From Stenotrophomonas maltophilia (lineage in GTDB: Bacteria; Pseudomonadota; Gammaproteobacteria; Xanthomonadales; Xanthomonadaceae): a stretch of DNA of 64,000 bases. Shown in pieces: positions 24,298-32,324 of the stretch. The position numbers and the translations under genes were made by a program. The stretch lies in the NCBI RefSeq assembly GCF_003205835.1, contig NZ_CP029773.1, positions 1,148,501-1,212,500 on the forward strand, in the 5' to 3' direction. Within the stretch, counting starts at the first letter, position 1, and the number at the start of each line of letters is the position of its first letter. The notes beneath the pieces were generated by a model. It saw nothing but the letters and a program-made list of their open reading frames with translations, was not told where the DNA came from and searched no databases.

Positions 24298-25836
24298 ATG
24301 GAATGGTTGGCTGACCCCTCGATATGGATGGGCCTTGCAACCCTGGTCGTGCTGGAGATCGTTCTCGGCATCGACAACCTGGTGTTCATCGCGATCCTGG
24401 CCGACAAACTGCCGCCGCACCAGCGTGACCGCGCGCGGGTGATCGGCCTGGCGCTGGCCCTGCTGATGCGGCTGGTGCTGCTGGCCGCGCTGGCATGGAT
24501 CATGAAGTTGACCGAACCGCTGCTCACGCTGTTCGACCACAGCTTCTCCGGGCGTGACCTGATCCTGCTGGGCGGTGGTCTGTTCCTGCTGTTCAAGGGC
24601 ACGATGGAACTGCACGAGCGGCTGGAGGGCCGCGAGCATCACGAGGATGGCAAGAAGGTCTACGCCAGCTTCGCGATGGTGGTGGCACAGATCGTGGTGC
24701 TCGATGCGGTGTTCTCGCTGGACTCGGTGATCACCGCAGTTGGTATGGTCGACAACCTGGGCGTGATGTATGCCGCGGTGACCATCGCGATGGTGCTGAT
24801 GTTGGTGGCCAGCAAGCCGCTGACCCGTTTCGTCAACAAGCATCCTACGGTGGTCGTGCTGTGCCTGGGCTTCCTGTTGATGATCGGTTTCAGCCTGGTG
24901 GCCGAAGGCCTGGGCTACAAGATTCCGAAGGGCTATCTGTACGCGGCCATTGCCTTCTCGATCCTGGTTGAAGCCTTCAACCAGTGGGTGCGCTTCAATC
25001 GCGAGCGCAACGAGCGCCGCCAGCCGTTCCGCCAGCGCACCGCCGATGCCGTACTGCGCATGCTCGGCGCGCGGCCGGCCAACGGCCATCACGACGAAGA
25101 GGCCAGCGAGCAGGTGGATGCTGAAGAGCGCCTGCAGCCGGCCGAGCACGAGATGATCCGCAGCGTGCTGGGCCTGGCTGATCGCCCGGTGTCGAGCGTG
25201 ATGACCGTGCGTGCCGACGTGCAGTGGATCGACCTGGCGCGTGGGCAGGAGGATGTGGTGGCACGCCTGGTGGCATCGCCGCACACCCGCCTGCTGGTGG
25301 GTGATGGCGACCTGGACAGCCTGCGCGGCGTGGTGCAGAGCCGCGACCTTCTGGCCGACCTGCTGCAGGGCAGGCCGCTGCAGCTGGAGGGCAACCTGCG
25401 CGAGCCGCAGTACGTGCTGTCCAGCGCCAGCGCACTGCAGGCGCTGGAGCTGATCCGCCAGCACCCGGTGCCGCTTGCGGTGGCGGTGGACGAGTACGGC
25501 AGCGTGGAAGGCCTGGTGACCGCCAATGACCTGCTGGCGGCGATTGCCGGTGATCTCGTCGATACCCAGGATGAGCGCTATGGCGTGGAGGCGCAGGGCG
25601 AGAACCAGTGGGAGGCCGACGGTGCGCTGACCCTGGACGACCTGCAGCGCCTGGCCGGCGTCTCGCTGCCGCGCAGTGCCGACTACATGACCATCTCCGG
25701 TCTGGTGCTGGAGCAGCTGGGCCGTCTGCCGGACATCGGCGATGCGGTGGAAATTGCCGACGTGCGCATTACGGTACTGGCGATGGAGAAGCGTCGCATC
25801 GCCCGCCTGCGGGTGGAACGCATCGGGCTTTCGTAG
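24298..25836 (+). CDS. TerC-family membrane protein with CBS and CorC/HlyC domains (YegH/YoaE-like)
   Basis: 512 residues. The N-terminal 240 form a TerC membrane domain with about seven helices ([19 protein letters not shown] with its conserved acidic pair, [19 protein letters not shown]). A CBS-pair follows ([18 protein letters not shown] ... [19 protein letters not shown]) and a C-terminal CorC/HlyC transporter-associated domain ([20 protein letters not shown]). Proteins of this layout are thought to move or sense metal ions, notably Mn2+ in TerC relatives. Its stop codon TAG is part of the first of three REP elements that follow. Confidence 0.92.
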   Translation: MEWLADPSIWMGLATLVVLEIVLGIDNLVFIAILADKLPPHQRDRARVIGLALALLMRLVLLAALAWIMKLTEPLLTLFDHSFSGRDLILLGGGLFLLFKGTMELHERLEGREHHEDGKKVYASFAMVVAQIVVLDAVFSLDSVITAVGMVDNLGVMYAAVTIAMVLMLVASKPLTRFVNKHPTVVVLCLGFLLMIGFSLVAEGLGYKIPKGYLYAAIAFSILVEAFNQWVRFNRERNERRQPFRQRTADAVLRMLGARPANGHHDEEASEQVDAEERLQPAEHEMIRSVLGLADRPVSSVMTVRADVQWIDLARGQEDVVARLVASPHTRLLVGDGDLDSLRGVVQSRDLLADLLQGRPLQLEGNLREPQYVLSSASALQALELIRQHPVPLAVAVDEYGSVEGLVTANDLLAAIAGDLVDTQDERYGVEAQGENQWEADGALTLDDLQRLAGVSLPRSADYMTISGLVLEQLGRLPDIGDAVEIADVRITVLAMEKRRIARLRVERIGLS

Positions 25837-25855
25837 AGTCGAGCCATGCTCGACT
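25833..25855 (+). repeat. SMAG-type REP unit 1 (GTAG head)
   Basis: GTAG followed by the palindrome AGTCGAGC-CAT-GCTCGACT. The head GTAG overlaps the TAG stop of the TerC-family gene, so the repeat supplies the stop codon. Confidence 0.85.
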
Positions 25856-25863
25856 GGCCCTCT

Positions 25864-25886
25864 GTAGAGTCGAGCCATGCTCGACT
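25864..25886 (+). repeat. SMAG-type REP unit 2
   Basis: Identical 23-base copy of the preceding unit (GTAG plus AGTCGAGC-CAT-GCTCGACT), in the same orientation, eight bases downstream. Confidence 0.85.
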
Positions 25887-25897
25887 GCTTCCTGAGC

Positions 25898-25921
25898 AGC
25901 CGGGTACGGGCCCGGCTCTAC
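25898..25921 (-). repeat. SMAG-type REP unit 3, inverted
   Basis: AGCCGGG-TACG-GGCCCGGCTCTAC; on the minus strand it begins GTAGAGCCGGGCC. It differs in stem sequence from units 1 and 2 and faces them, giving a head-to-tail then inverted cluster between the TerC and phosphoesterase genes. Confidence 0.8.
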
Positions 25922-25970
25922 ACAACACTGCCGGCAACCGTCACCATGGCAGGCCCGTTTTCTTTCCAGG

Positions 25971-27107
25971 ATGGTTGCAGTGCTGAGTACGATCGGTTTG
26001 TTGATGGGCCTGTACGTGGCCTGGCGCCTGTTCTGGCCGCTGCGCATGCCCGCCGCATTGAAGGTCGTGCTGTCGCTGCTGCTGGTGGGCGTTGCCGTGC
26101 AGCTGCGCATCGTCGCCACGTTCTGGGGCACGACGGCGTCGCCCGAGATACCGAAGCTGGCCATCGCCACGCTGGCCACCGGCTCCACCGCGGTGTTGCT
26201 GCTGGCGCTGGTGATGCTGGTGCTGGACGCTGGCCTGCTGCTGTCGCGCCTGTTGCGCTGGCCGCGTACTGTATCGGTCCTGCGCGCACCGAAGCTGCGG
26301 CCGACGGCAGGTCTGCTGGCCCTGCTCGTGAGCGGTTATGGCGTCAGCCAGGGCATGGCCGTACCCAAGCCCCGGCAGATCGAGGTGAGCATTGCCGGGC
26401 TGCCGGCCGCGTTCGACGGCTATCGCGTGCTGCAGCTGACCGACATTCATGCCAGCCGCCTGCTGACCGGCGACTGGGTACGCAGGGTGGTGGACGAGAG
26501 CAATGCACTGAAGCCGGACCTGATCGTGATCACCGGCGACCTGATCGATGGCAGCGTCGAGGCCCGACGCGACGACGCGCGTCCTCTGGCCGATCTGCAG
26601 GCACCGGATGGTGTCATCGCCATCACTGGCAACCACGAGTACTACGCGCAGTACCAGGCGTGGATGCAGGCGTTCCGCGCGCTGCACATGCAGGTGCTGG
26701 AGAACAGCCACCTGCAGGTGCGGCGCGGCGATGCGGCGCTGACCATCGCCGGCGTCACCGATCCGGTGGCGGCACGCTATGGCCTGCCGTTGCCGGATCT
26801 GGAGACCGCGCTGGCCGGTGCCGATCCCGCCGCGCCGGTGATCCTGCTCGATCACCGCCCGCGCAATGCGCGCGAGGCGGCCGCGCGTGGCGTGAAGCTG
26901 CAATTGTCCGGGCATACCCACGGCGGGCAGATCATCGGCATGGACCAGCTGGTGAAGCGTGCCAACGGTGGCTATGTCTCCGGCCGCTACGAGGTGGATG
27001 GCATGACCCTGTACGTGAGCAATGGTGCAGGCCTGTGGGCCGGATTCCCGGCACGCATCGGCGTGCGTTCGGAAATCACCCTGATCACCCTGCGCCGCGC
27101 CCCGTGA
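25971..27107 (+). CDS. Membrane-anchored calcineurin-like metallophosphoesterase
   Basis: 378 residues. Three or four N-terminal hydrophobic segments (TIGLLMGLYVAWRLFWPL; VVLSLLLVGVAVQLRIVA; STAVLLLALVMLVLDAGLLL) anchor a C-terminal phosphoesterase domain that has all five metal/catalytic blocks: LTDIHASRL, TGDLID, GNHEYYA, LLDHRP and SGHTHGGQI. It resembles the YkuE/YaeI group, which hydrolyses phosphate esters of lipids or nucleotides. The ATG at 25971 is used; GTG at 25980 is an alternative because the ribosome site is weak. Substrate unknown. Confidence 0.92.
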   Translation: MVAVLSTIGLLMGLYVAWRLFWPLRMPAALKVVLSLLLVGVAVQLRIVATFWGTTASPEIPKLAIATLATGSTAVLLLALVMLVLDAGLLLSRLLRWPRTVSVLRAPKLRPTAGLLALLVSGYGVSQGMAVPKPRQIEVSIAGLPAAFDGYRVLQLTDIHASRLLTGDWVRRVVDESNALKPDLIVITGDLIDGSVEARRDDARPLADLQAPDGVIAITGNHEYYAQYQAWMQAFRALHMQVLENSHLQVRRGDAALTIAGVTDPVAARYGLPLPDLETALAGADPAAPVILLDHRPRNAREAAARGVKLQLSGHTHGGQIIGMDQLVKRANGGYVSGRYEVDGMTLYVSNGAGLWAGFPARIGVRSEITLITLRRAP

Positions 27108-27134
27108 CCCCTGACAAACCACATGGAAGGAACC

Positions 27135-27545
27135 ATGGCCCATCCCCGCGCACCGATGGAGCGCCTGATCCGCGCCAATGCCGATGAGATCAACCGGCTC
27201 CGCCAGCTGATCCGCGATACCGCTGGCGCGCGCTGGCGTGGCCCGGAAGAAATGCAGCGGCATGCGGCAGCCTGCGCGGAATACAACCAGCGCTATGAAC
27301 AGCTTGCTTTCCCGGGTGGCTACGCCAACGCGCTGAAGCAACTTGCCGAACGCGATCCAGATACGGTGGATGTCGTGCTGACCTTCCTTGAGGTGCGCCC
27401 GTACTTCTTCCGTTCCGGATACATGTGGAAGACGCTGCTGAAGCGTGTGCAACGGGTAGCCATGGGAACGAAGCAACACGCACGGCTGCAGAAGATCCTC
27501 GATGCCTACGCCGCTTACCGGGCGGGAAGCCGGCATACCGGGTAG
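27135..27545 (+). CDS. Uncharacterised small soluble protein
   Basis: 136 residues from the ATG at 27135, which has GGAAGGA five bases upstream; an earlier ATG at 27123 is inside that site. No signal peptide or membrane segment. The protein is helical and charged (MERLIRANADEINRLRQLIR; ACAEYNQRYEQLAFPGGY; KILDAYAAYRAG), with a short motif FLEVRPYFFRSGYMWKTLLK. I recognise no family. It follows the metallophosphoesterase gene by 27 bases, so the two may be co-transcribed. Confidence 0.72.
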   Translation: MAHPRAPMERLIRANADEINRLRQLIRDTAGARWRGPEEMQRHAAACAEYNQRYEQLAFPGGYANALKQLAERDPDTVDVVLTFLEVRPYFFRSGYMWKTLLKRVQRVAMGTKQHARLQKILDAYAAYRAGSRHTG

Positions 27546-27646
27546 CTCCACGCCATGCCTGGAGGTCATGCCGCACCCAGCGCTCCAGCCGGCCCCGGGA
27601 TCGGCGATCATCTGCAGCGAGTGTTGAAACCAGGGAGCACCACGCA

Positions 27647-28660
27647 ATGCAGGGAACGCATCATTCAATCCGGCGCCCACGCCACGCTGCACTGCTGATC
27701 GCCGCGCTGCTGCTGGCGGCCTGCCAGCGCACGCCTGAGCTGCCGGACGAGGCACCCACTGCAGACACGCCGGTTGTCGCGCCAACGGCCGCCATCGATC
27801 TCTCCGCGCTGCTGGATGCCCTGCCGACCTGCGCGCTGGACGGCTGGTACATCGATCAGCAAACCGCTCGCCCGGCCCACCCCTGGTTGGCTGCGAACGC
27901 ACCGAAGCCCTGCAAGGAGGACGAGGAGAACGAGATCGCCACGTTCTGCGTGCAGGGGCAGTGGAAGGGGCTGCCGGTGGAAGAGGTGATCCTGCCGACG
28001 ATGACGTTCGTCTCGTTCCGTGGGGCCAGGATCGGCCTGCCGCTGGAGAAGGCGCGTTCAATCGCCCGCCAGCACCTGGGGCAGGACTTCCCGGGGGGCG
28101 CGGCTTACGAAGCGGGCCGTGAGCCGAAGCTTCTGGCTGACCCGGAGGATGCTCAGCGTTCGTGGTTGCTGTGCAGCACCCCGGAACTGGGCCACGACGT
28201 GGACAGCGAAGGGAGCATCAGCTATTCCGGCATGAACCTGCCCTACGACCACGACGGTTGCAGCTACCGCTACAGCCCGGTCGACTTCTGCGATGCGCGG
28301 CACCGCGCCGCCATCGAAGGTGCCCTCCAGCACCAGAAACCCAATTTCAACCAGCACTATCTGCTGGTGCAGGTTGATGATCGTCCCGAGTACTTCCAGC
28401 GCACGCTGGTGCTGGTCGATACCCGCACGGGCAGGGCGACGCCATTGCCGTTCGATGCCTTCACCGGGCCGGCGGGGAAGGGCGGTGATGCCACCGGCTA
28501 CGGGACCCTGGAAACGGGCGTGGACCGGCAACAGTTCTGCCTCGATGGCGCGTTGCTGGTCTACCGCGTGTTCGAGGAAGGCCGTTTCTGCTTCGGCTTT
28601 GACGGCGAGCGTTTCACCGGCCATGAAACCCAGTACATGCAGGCGACGGACAGCCGATGA
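27647..28660 (+). CDS. Uncharacterised lipoprotein
   Basis: 337 residues from the ATG at 27647, with GGGAG ten bases upstream. The N-terminus has a basic region, hydrophobic stretch and lipobox LLLAAC (Cys at about residue 24), so it is predicted to be lipid-anchored. The mature protein has an acidic Thr/Pro-rich spacer and then a domain with many Cys (PTCALDGWYID; NAPKPCKEDEEN; ATFCVQGQWKG; YDHDGCSYRYSPVDFCDARH), some of which may form disulfides, and aromatic blocks such as FNQHYLLVQVDDRPEYFQ. I recognise no family and no catalytic motif. Confidence 0.78.
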   Translation: MQGTHHSIRRPRHAALLIAALLLAACQRTPELPDEAPTADTPVVAPTAAIDLSALLDALPTCALDGWYIDQQTARPAHPWLAANAPKPCKEDEENEIATFCVQGQWKGLPVEEVILPTMTFVSFRGARIGLPLEKARSIARQHLGQDFPGGAAYEAGREPKLLADPEDAQRSWLLCSTPELGHDVDSEGSISYSGMNLPYDHDGCSYRYSPVDFCDARHRAAIEGALQHQKPNFNQHYLLVQVDDRPEYFQRTLVLVDTRTGRATPLPFDAFTGPAGKGGDATGYGTLETGVDRQQFCLDGALLVYRVFEEGRFCFGFDGERFTGHETQYMQATDSR

Positions 28661-28738
28661 CCGGTATTTCACCCCGGCCATGCCACCCTGCTTCGAACCT
28701 GCGCAACCGGGATCGAGGCTGTTGAAGGCGAATACGCA

Positions 28739-29998
28739 ATGATCGCGGCGCGGCAGCGCTCGATGTGGGTGGCGGGCCTGTCCACGGTGGTGGAGTGGTA
28801 CGACTTCACCCTGTACCTGTACTTCGCCACGGTCTTGTCGCGCGTGTTCTTCGGCGGTGGCGAGCAGGCGCTGCTGGTCACCCTGGCCGGCTTCGCGGTG
28901 TCTTACCTGATGCGCCCGCTGGGCGCACTGTGCTTCGGCCACCTGGGTGACCGGCTGGGCCGGCGCTGGATGTTGCTCGCGTCGATGGCCTTGATGGCAG
29001 CGGCGATGCTGGCCACTGCATTGCTGCCGACAGCGGCCACGGCGGGCACTACGGCGGGCGTGCTGCTGTTGGTACTGCGCTGCGTGATGGCGTTTTCGGT
29101 GGGCGGCGAGTACACCGGTGTGGTGGCGTATCTGCTGGAAAGCGCGCCGGTGCGGCGACGTGGCCTGGTGACCTCGCTCGCTTCGGCAGCCAGTGAAGTG
29201 GGCGCGCTACTGGCGGTAGCGATCTCCGCGCTGACCGTGGCGCTGCTGCCCATCGCGCAGCTGGACAGCTGGGGCTGGCGCATTCCGTTCTTCGTCGGTG
29301 CCGCGCTGGCACTGGTGATCCTGGTCGCGCGCTCGGGCATGCACGAGTCGCCGGAGTTCGAGCGGCAGCGCCGCGAGGGCAGCATTCCGGCTACACCGCT
29401 TCGCCACGTACTGCGCAACCATCCGCTGGCGGTGGCACGCACCTTCGCGATCTCGGCGCTGGGCTCGATCACTTATTACGTGGGCATCACCTATGTGCCG
29501 GCATTCCTGCATGCGCAGGGCCATGACGAGGGTGACGCACTGTGGCTGTCGACGATTGCGGCGGTGGCGGTCATCGCGATCACGCCGCTGTGTGGTGCCT
29601 TGTCCGACCGCGTCGGGCGGCGGCCGATGCTGCTGGGCCTGACGGTGCTGGCAGCGCTGTTGCCGCTGTCCCTGTTCGCCTGGATGGCACAGGCGCCGCC
29701 GCTGGGCATCGCGCTGGCCGCGGTGCTGCTGGCCTGCGTGGCCGGTGGGGTAAGTGCCGTTGCTGCGCCGGCCACGGCCGAACAGTTCCCGGGTGAGGGG
29801 CGGGTCAGCGGGCTGGCACTGGGGGTGACCATGGCCACCGCCTTCTTCGGCGGCGCAACACCCTGGCTGGCGCAATGGTGGGTGGAACGCAGCGGCTGGG
29901 CAGCGGCACCGGGCGCGATGATCGCGCTGGTGGCGGTGCTGGTGCTGCCGGTGCTGTGGACCCTGCCCGAGACGGTCCCGGGCAGGGCCAAGCGCTAG
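28739..29998 (+). CDS. MFS transporter of the metabolite:H+ symporter (MHS/ProP-like) family
   Basis: 419 residues with about twelve hydrophobic segments. The opening STVVEWYDFTLYLYFATVL is the signature of the MHS family (citrate, alpha-ketoglutarate, proline/betaine and shikimate carriers), and MFS motif A is present as GHLGDRLGRRWML. A second copy, GALSDRVGRRPMLL, lies in the middle loop as usual. The substrate, likely an organic acid or zwitterion, cannot be specified. It converges on the nucleoside hydrolase gene (gap four bases) with no visible terminator. Confidence 0.9.
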   Translation: MIAARQRSMWVAGLSTVVEWYDFTLYLYFATVLSRVFFGGGEQALLVTLAGFAVSYLMRPLGALCFGHLGDRLGRRWMLLASMALMAAAMLATALLPTAATAGTTAGVLLLVLRCVMAFSVGGEYTGVVAYLLESAPVRRRGLVTSLASAASEVGALLAVAISALTVALLPIAQLDSWGWRIPFFVGAALALVILVARSGMHESPEFERQRREGSIPATPLRHVLRNHPLAVARTFAISALGSITYYVGITYVPAFLHAQGHDEGDALWLSTIAAVAVIAITPLCGALSDRVGRRPMLLGLTVLAALLPLSLFAWMAQAPPLGIALAAVLLACVAGGVSAVAAPATAEQFPGEGRVSGLALGVTMATAFFGGATPWLAQWWVERSGWAAAPGAMIALVAVLVLPVLWTLPETVPGRAKR

Positions 29999-30002
29999 CG
30001 GG

Positions 30003-30950
30003 TCAGACCTTCAGGGTCTGCTCGATGTCGGCCAGTACGGCGGCCGCATCCACGCCGATGGCAATCGACTGCACCACGTGGCCGTCCCACACGCTGGGGC
30101 CGAACGCCAGGCCTTCCGGCTTGGGAATGGTCATGCCGCGGGCGACGCCGTCGGTGGCCACGCGCACGCTGGCGCGCTCGAACTGGAACAGCTCCGGGCG
30201 GGTCAGCGCGATGCACGCGCAGCAGTCATGCACGACCATGCCCTTGTGGCCGGCCTGCAGGTAGAAGTCCACGTAATCCTGCGACAGCGCACGCACCAGC
30301 TCGGCATCGGCACCGCCGATGGCCGCCAGCTTGTCCAGGCCGTCACGGTCCATTTCCACGCGGGTGGTCACGTCCAGGCCGATCGCGGTGACCGGCCAGC
30401 TGGCGGTGAACACCACGTCGGCGGCTTCGGCGTCGCCCCAGATATTGGCCTCGGCGGCCGGGGTGATGTTGCCGTTGACGTGGAAAGCGCCACCCATGAT
30501 CACCACGCCGCGCACCAGGCCGGCGATGTCCGGGGCCTGCTGCAGGGCCAGGGCCAGGTTGGTCATGCGACCGACCGCGACCAGGGTCACTTCGCCCGGA
30601 TGTGCGCGGACCAGGTCGATGATCAGCTGGTGGGCCGGGCGCGCATCGGCGGCCACGTCCAGGCTGGCCGGCACCGGGTGGTTGCCCAGGCCGTTGTGGC
30701 CATGGATGTGCACCGGCCAGGCTTCCGGGGTGGCTTCCGGCTGCAGCGGGCCGCCGGCACCGCGCGCGACCGGAGCGGCAAAGCCCCAGGCCTGCTTCAG
30801 GTACAGCGCGTTGTGGGTGGTCGACTCCACCGAGGCGTTGCCGAAGGTGGTGGTGACGCCGATCAGGTCGATCTGGGCGTGCTTGTGCAGGTACAGCAGG
30901 GCCAGGGCGTCGTCGACGCCCGGGTCGGTATCGAAAATGACTTTCAGCAT
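30003..30950 (-). CDS. Nucleoside hydrolase (inosine-uridine preferring family)
   Basis: 315 residues. The Ca2+-binding signature DTDPGVDDALALLYLHKH is at the N-terminus, and other family landmarks follow: IDLIGVTTTFGNASVESTTH, VTLVAVGRMTNLALALQQ, VVIMGGAFHVNGNITPAAEA and NIWGDAEAADVVFTA. It splits ribonucleosides into base and ribose for salvage; base preference is not readable. No signal peptide, so cytosolic. No dedicated transporter adjoins it except the convergent MHS carrier. The opposite-strand gene at 31102 is divergent from it. Confidence 0.95.
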   Translation of the reverse strand: MLKVIFDTDPGVDDALALLYLHKHAQIDLIGVTTTFGNASVESTTHNALYLKQAWGFAAPVARGAGGPLQPEATPEAWPVHIHGHNGLGNHPVPASLDVAADARPAHQLIIDLVRAHPGEVTLVAVGRMTNLALALQQAPDIAGLVRGVVIMGGAFHVNGNITPAAEANIWGDAEAADVVFTASWPVTAIGLDVTTRVEMDRDGLDKLAAIGGADAELVRALSQDYVDFYLQAGHKGMVVHDCCACIALTRPELFQFERASVRVATDGVARGMTIPKPEGLAFGPSVWDGHVVQSIAIGVDAAAVLADIEQTLKV

Positions 30951-31101
30951 GTTGTTGTTCTTCTTCTTCCGTGTGGTGCGGGGGGCGCCGGCGGCCCGGA
31001 GGCAGGCCGGCGCGCCCTACATTGTCCCATCTTCATGACAGGCAGGGCCAACATCGGGGTGGAAGGCCATAATGCCTCCAGTCCAGGCACGGAGTCGCCG
31101 A

Positions 31102-31428
31102 ATGCTGATCGTTGCCCTTCTGCTGGTCCTGCTGGTGCTGGGCCTGAACGTGGTCGCTACCGTGGTGATCGTCAGGCGCGATGGCCTGTCGGCCGGGGGG
31201 CGGGCGGTGCAGCTGCTGCTGGTCTGGCTGCTGCCGCTGGTCGGCGCGATCCTGTGCATGGCGGTGGCCACGGCCGATGGCTCGGGCAGCCGGGGGGATG
31301 GCGGCGCAAGCCATGACAGCTCAGGTGGCTATTCCGGTGACAACCACAGCCATCACGGCAACAGCAGCTCCGACTGCAGCAGTGATGGTGGTGGGGGTGA
31401 CGGCGGCAGCTGCGGTGGCGGCGATTGA
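31102..31428 (+). CDS. Small membrane protein with Ser/Gly/Asp/His-rich tail
   Basis: 108 residues from the ATG at 31102 (GGAGTCG upstream). Two hydrophobic segments (LIVALLLVLLVLGLNVVATV; AVQLLLVWLLPLVGAILCMA) arranged like the small PLDc_N-type membrane domain are followed by a 45-residue low-complexity tail rich in Ser, Gly, Asp and His, with two Cys near the end (DCSSDGGGG; GSCGGGD). Tails of this kind occur on poorly characterised xanthomonad membrane proteins. Function unknown. A REP unit lies 37 bases beyond its stop. Confidence 0.72.
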   Translation: MLIVALLLVLLVLGLNVVATVVIVRRDGLSAGGRAVQLLLVWLLPLVGAILCMAVATADGSGSRGDGGASHDSSGGYSGDNHSHHGNSSSDCSSDGGGGDGGSCGGGD

Positions 31429-31465
31429 TGAGACGTCCCAGGGTGCCGGCCAAGGTCACGTCCTG

Positions 31466-31490
31466 GTAGTGCCGGCCGCTGGCCGGCAAC
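31466..31490 (+). repeat. SMAG-type REP unit
   Basis: GTAGTGCCGGCC-GCT-GGCCGGCAAC: GTAG head and an 8-9 bp GC stem, between the small membrane protein and the 3' end of the GntR gene. Confidence 0.85.
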
Positions 31491-31499
31491 CTCAACAGC

Positions 31500-32219
31500 T
31501 CAGCCGCCGCCTTCGCTCGGCAACGGCGCCGGTACGTTCAGCAGCCCGCCTGCCGCCACATAGGCGGCCAGCGCCTGGCCCTGGCTCAGCAGATGGCGTT
31601 CCATGGTGCGTTCGGCAGCCTGCGCGTCGCGGCGGCGGAAGCACTCCATCAACTCGCGGTGTTCGGCCAACGACTGCGCGGTGCGGCCCGGCGTCAGCAG
31701 CTGGCGGCCACGGTGCATTTTCAGGATGCGGTGCAGGTCGTGAGTGATGCGGATCAGCCACGGGTTGCCCGCGTAGTGCTGCACGGTTTCGTGGATCAGG
31801 TAGTTGTTGCGGTAGTACTCGGCGATGTTGCCCTCGGCCGCCGCTGCTTCCATCGCTGCATGCAGGTCTTCCAGCTGCTGCACGCCGGCGTCGTCGATGT
31901 GCTTCACCGCCTCATGCGCGCAACGGCCTTCCAGCATCGCCATCACCGGGAACAGCTGGTTGAGGTCTTCCAGCGTCAACCGGGTGACCCGGCTGCCACG
32001 ACCGGCATCGATCTGCACCAGGCCTTCGGCGGCCAGCAGCTTCAGCGCCTCGCGCAGGGGCGTGCGGCTGATGCCCAGTTCTTCGCACAGCGCGGGCTCG
32101 TCGATCCATTCTCCCGGCGGCAGCCGGTAATCGTAGATGCGCTCGCGCACGTGTTCGGCCACCTCTTCGTACAGGGGGGCGCGCTTCTTCGGTGACCGCG
32201 GGGCAGGGGCAATGGCCAT
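31500..32219 (-). CDS. GntR-family (FadR/FCD-type) regulator, probably of malonate use
   Basis: 239 residues from the ATG at 32219. The N-terminal winged helix (LYEEVAEHVRERIYDYRLPP; ELGISRTPLREALKLLAAEG; IDAGRGSRVTRLT) is followed by an FCD all-helical ligand domain with metal-type His/Asp positions (EGRCAHEAVKHIDDAG; NYLIHETVQHYAGNPWL). It lies downstream of the malonate carrier and decarboxylase genes on the same strand. In Acinetobacter the equivalent operon is controlled by the GntR repressor MdcY, so this is its likely counterpart. A candidate operator precedes mdcA at 39814-39832. Confidence 0.88.
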   Translation of the reverse strand: MAIAPAPRSPKKRAPLYEEVAEHVRERIYDYRLPPGEWIDEPALCEELGISRTPLREALKLLAAEGLVQIDAGRGSRVTRLTLEDLNQLFPVMAMLEGRCAHEAVKHIDDAGVQQLEDLHAAMEAAAAEGNIAEYYRNNYLIHETVQHYAGNPWLIRITHDLHRILKMHRGRQLLTPGRTAQSLAEHRELMECFRRRDAQAAERTMERHLLSQGQALAAYVAAGGLLNVPAPLPSEGGG

Positions 32220-32238
32220 GGTGGAAGTGTACCGCCAG

Positions 32239-32314
32239 GTAGTGCCGGCCGCTGGCCGGCAACCCATGATCGCTGGATGGCTTCATGAGATTGCCGGCCA
32301 GCGGTCGGCACTAC
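32239..32314. repeat. Inverted pair of SMAG-type REP units
   Basis: GTAGTGCCGGCCGCTGGCCGG at 32239 and its inverted partner ending in CTAC at 32314 form a 76-base dimer that can fold into one long hairpin. It separates the GntR gene from the carrier gene. Confidence 0.88.
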
Positions 32315-32324
32315 CGCTGGGCGG

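Noticed and set aside
24109..28061. Long minus-strand frames of 589 and 706 residues opposite the TerC, phosphoesterase and neighbouring genes.
   Set aside because: Antisense shadows; no ribosome site or domain.
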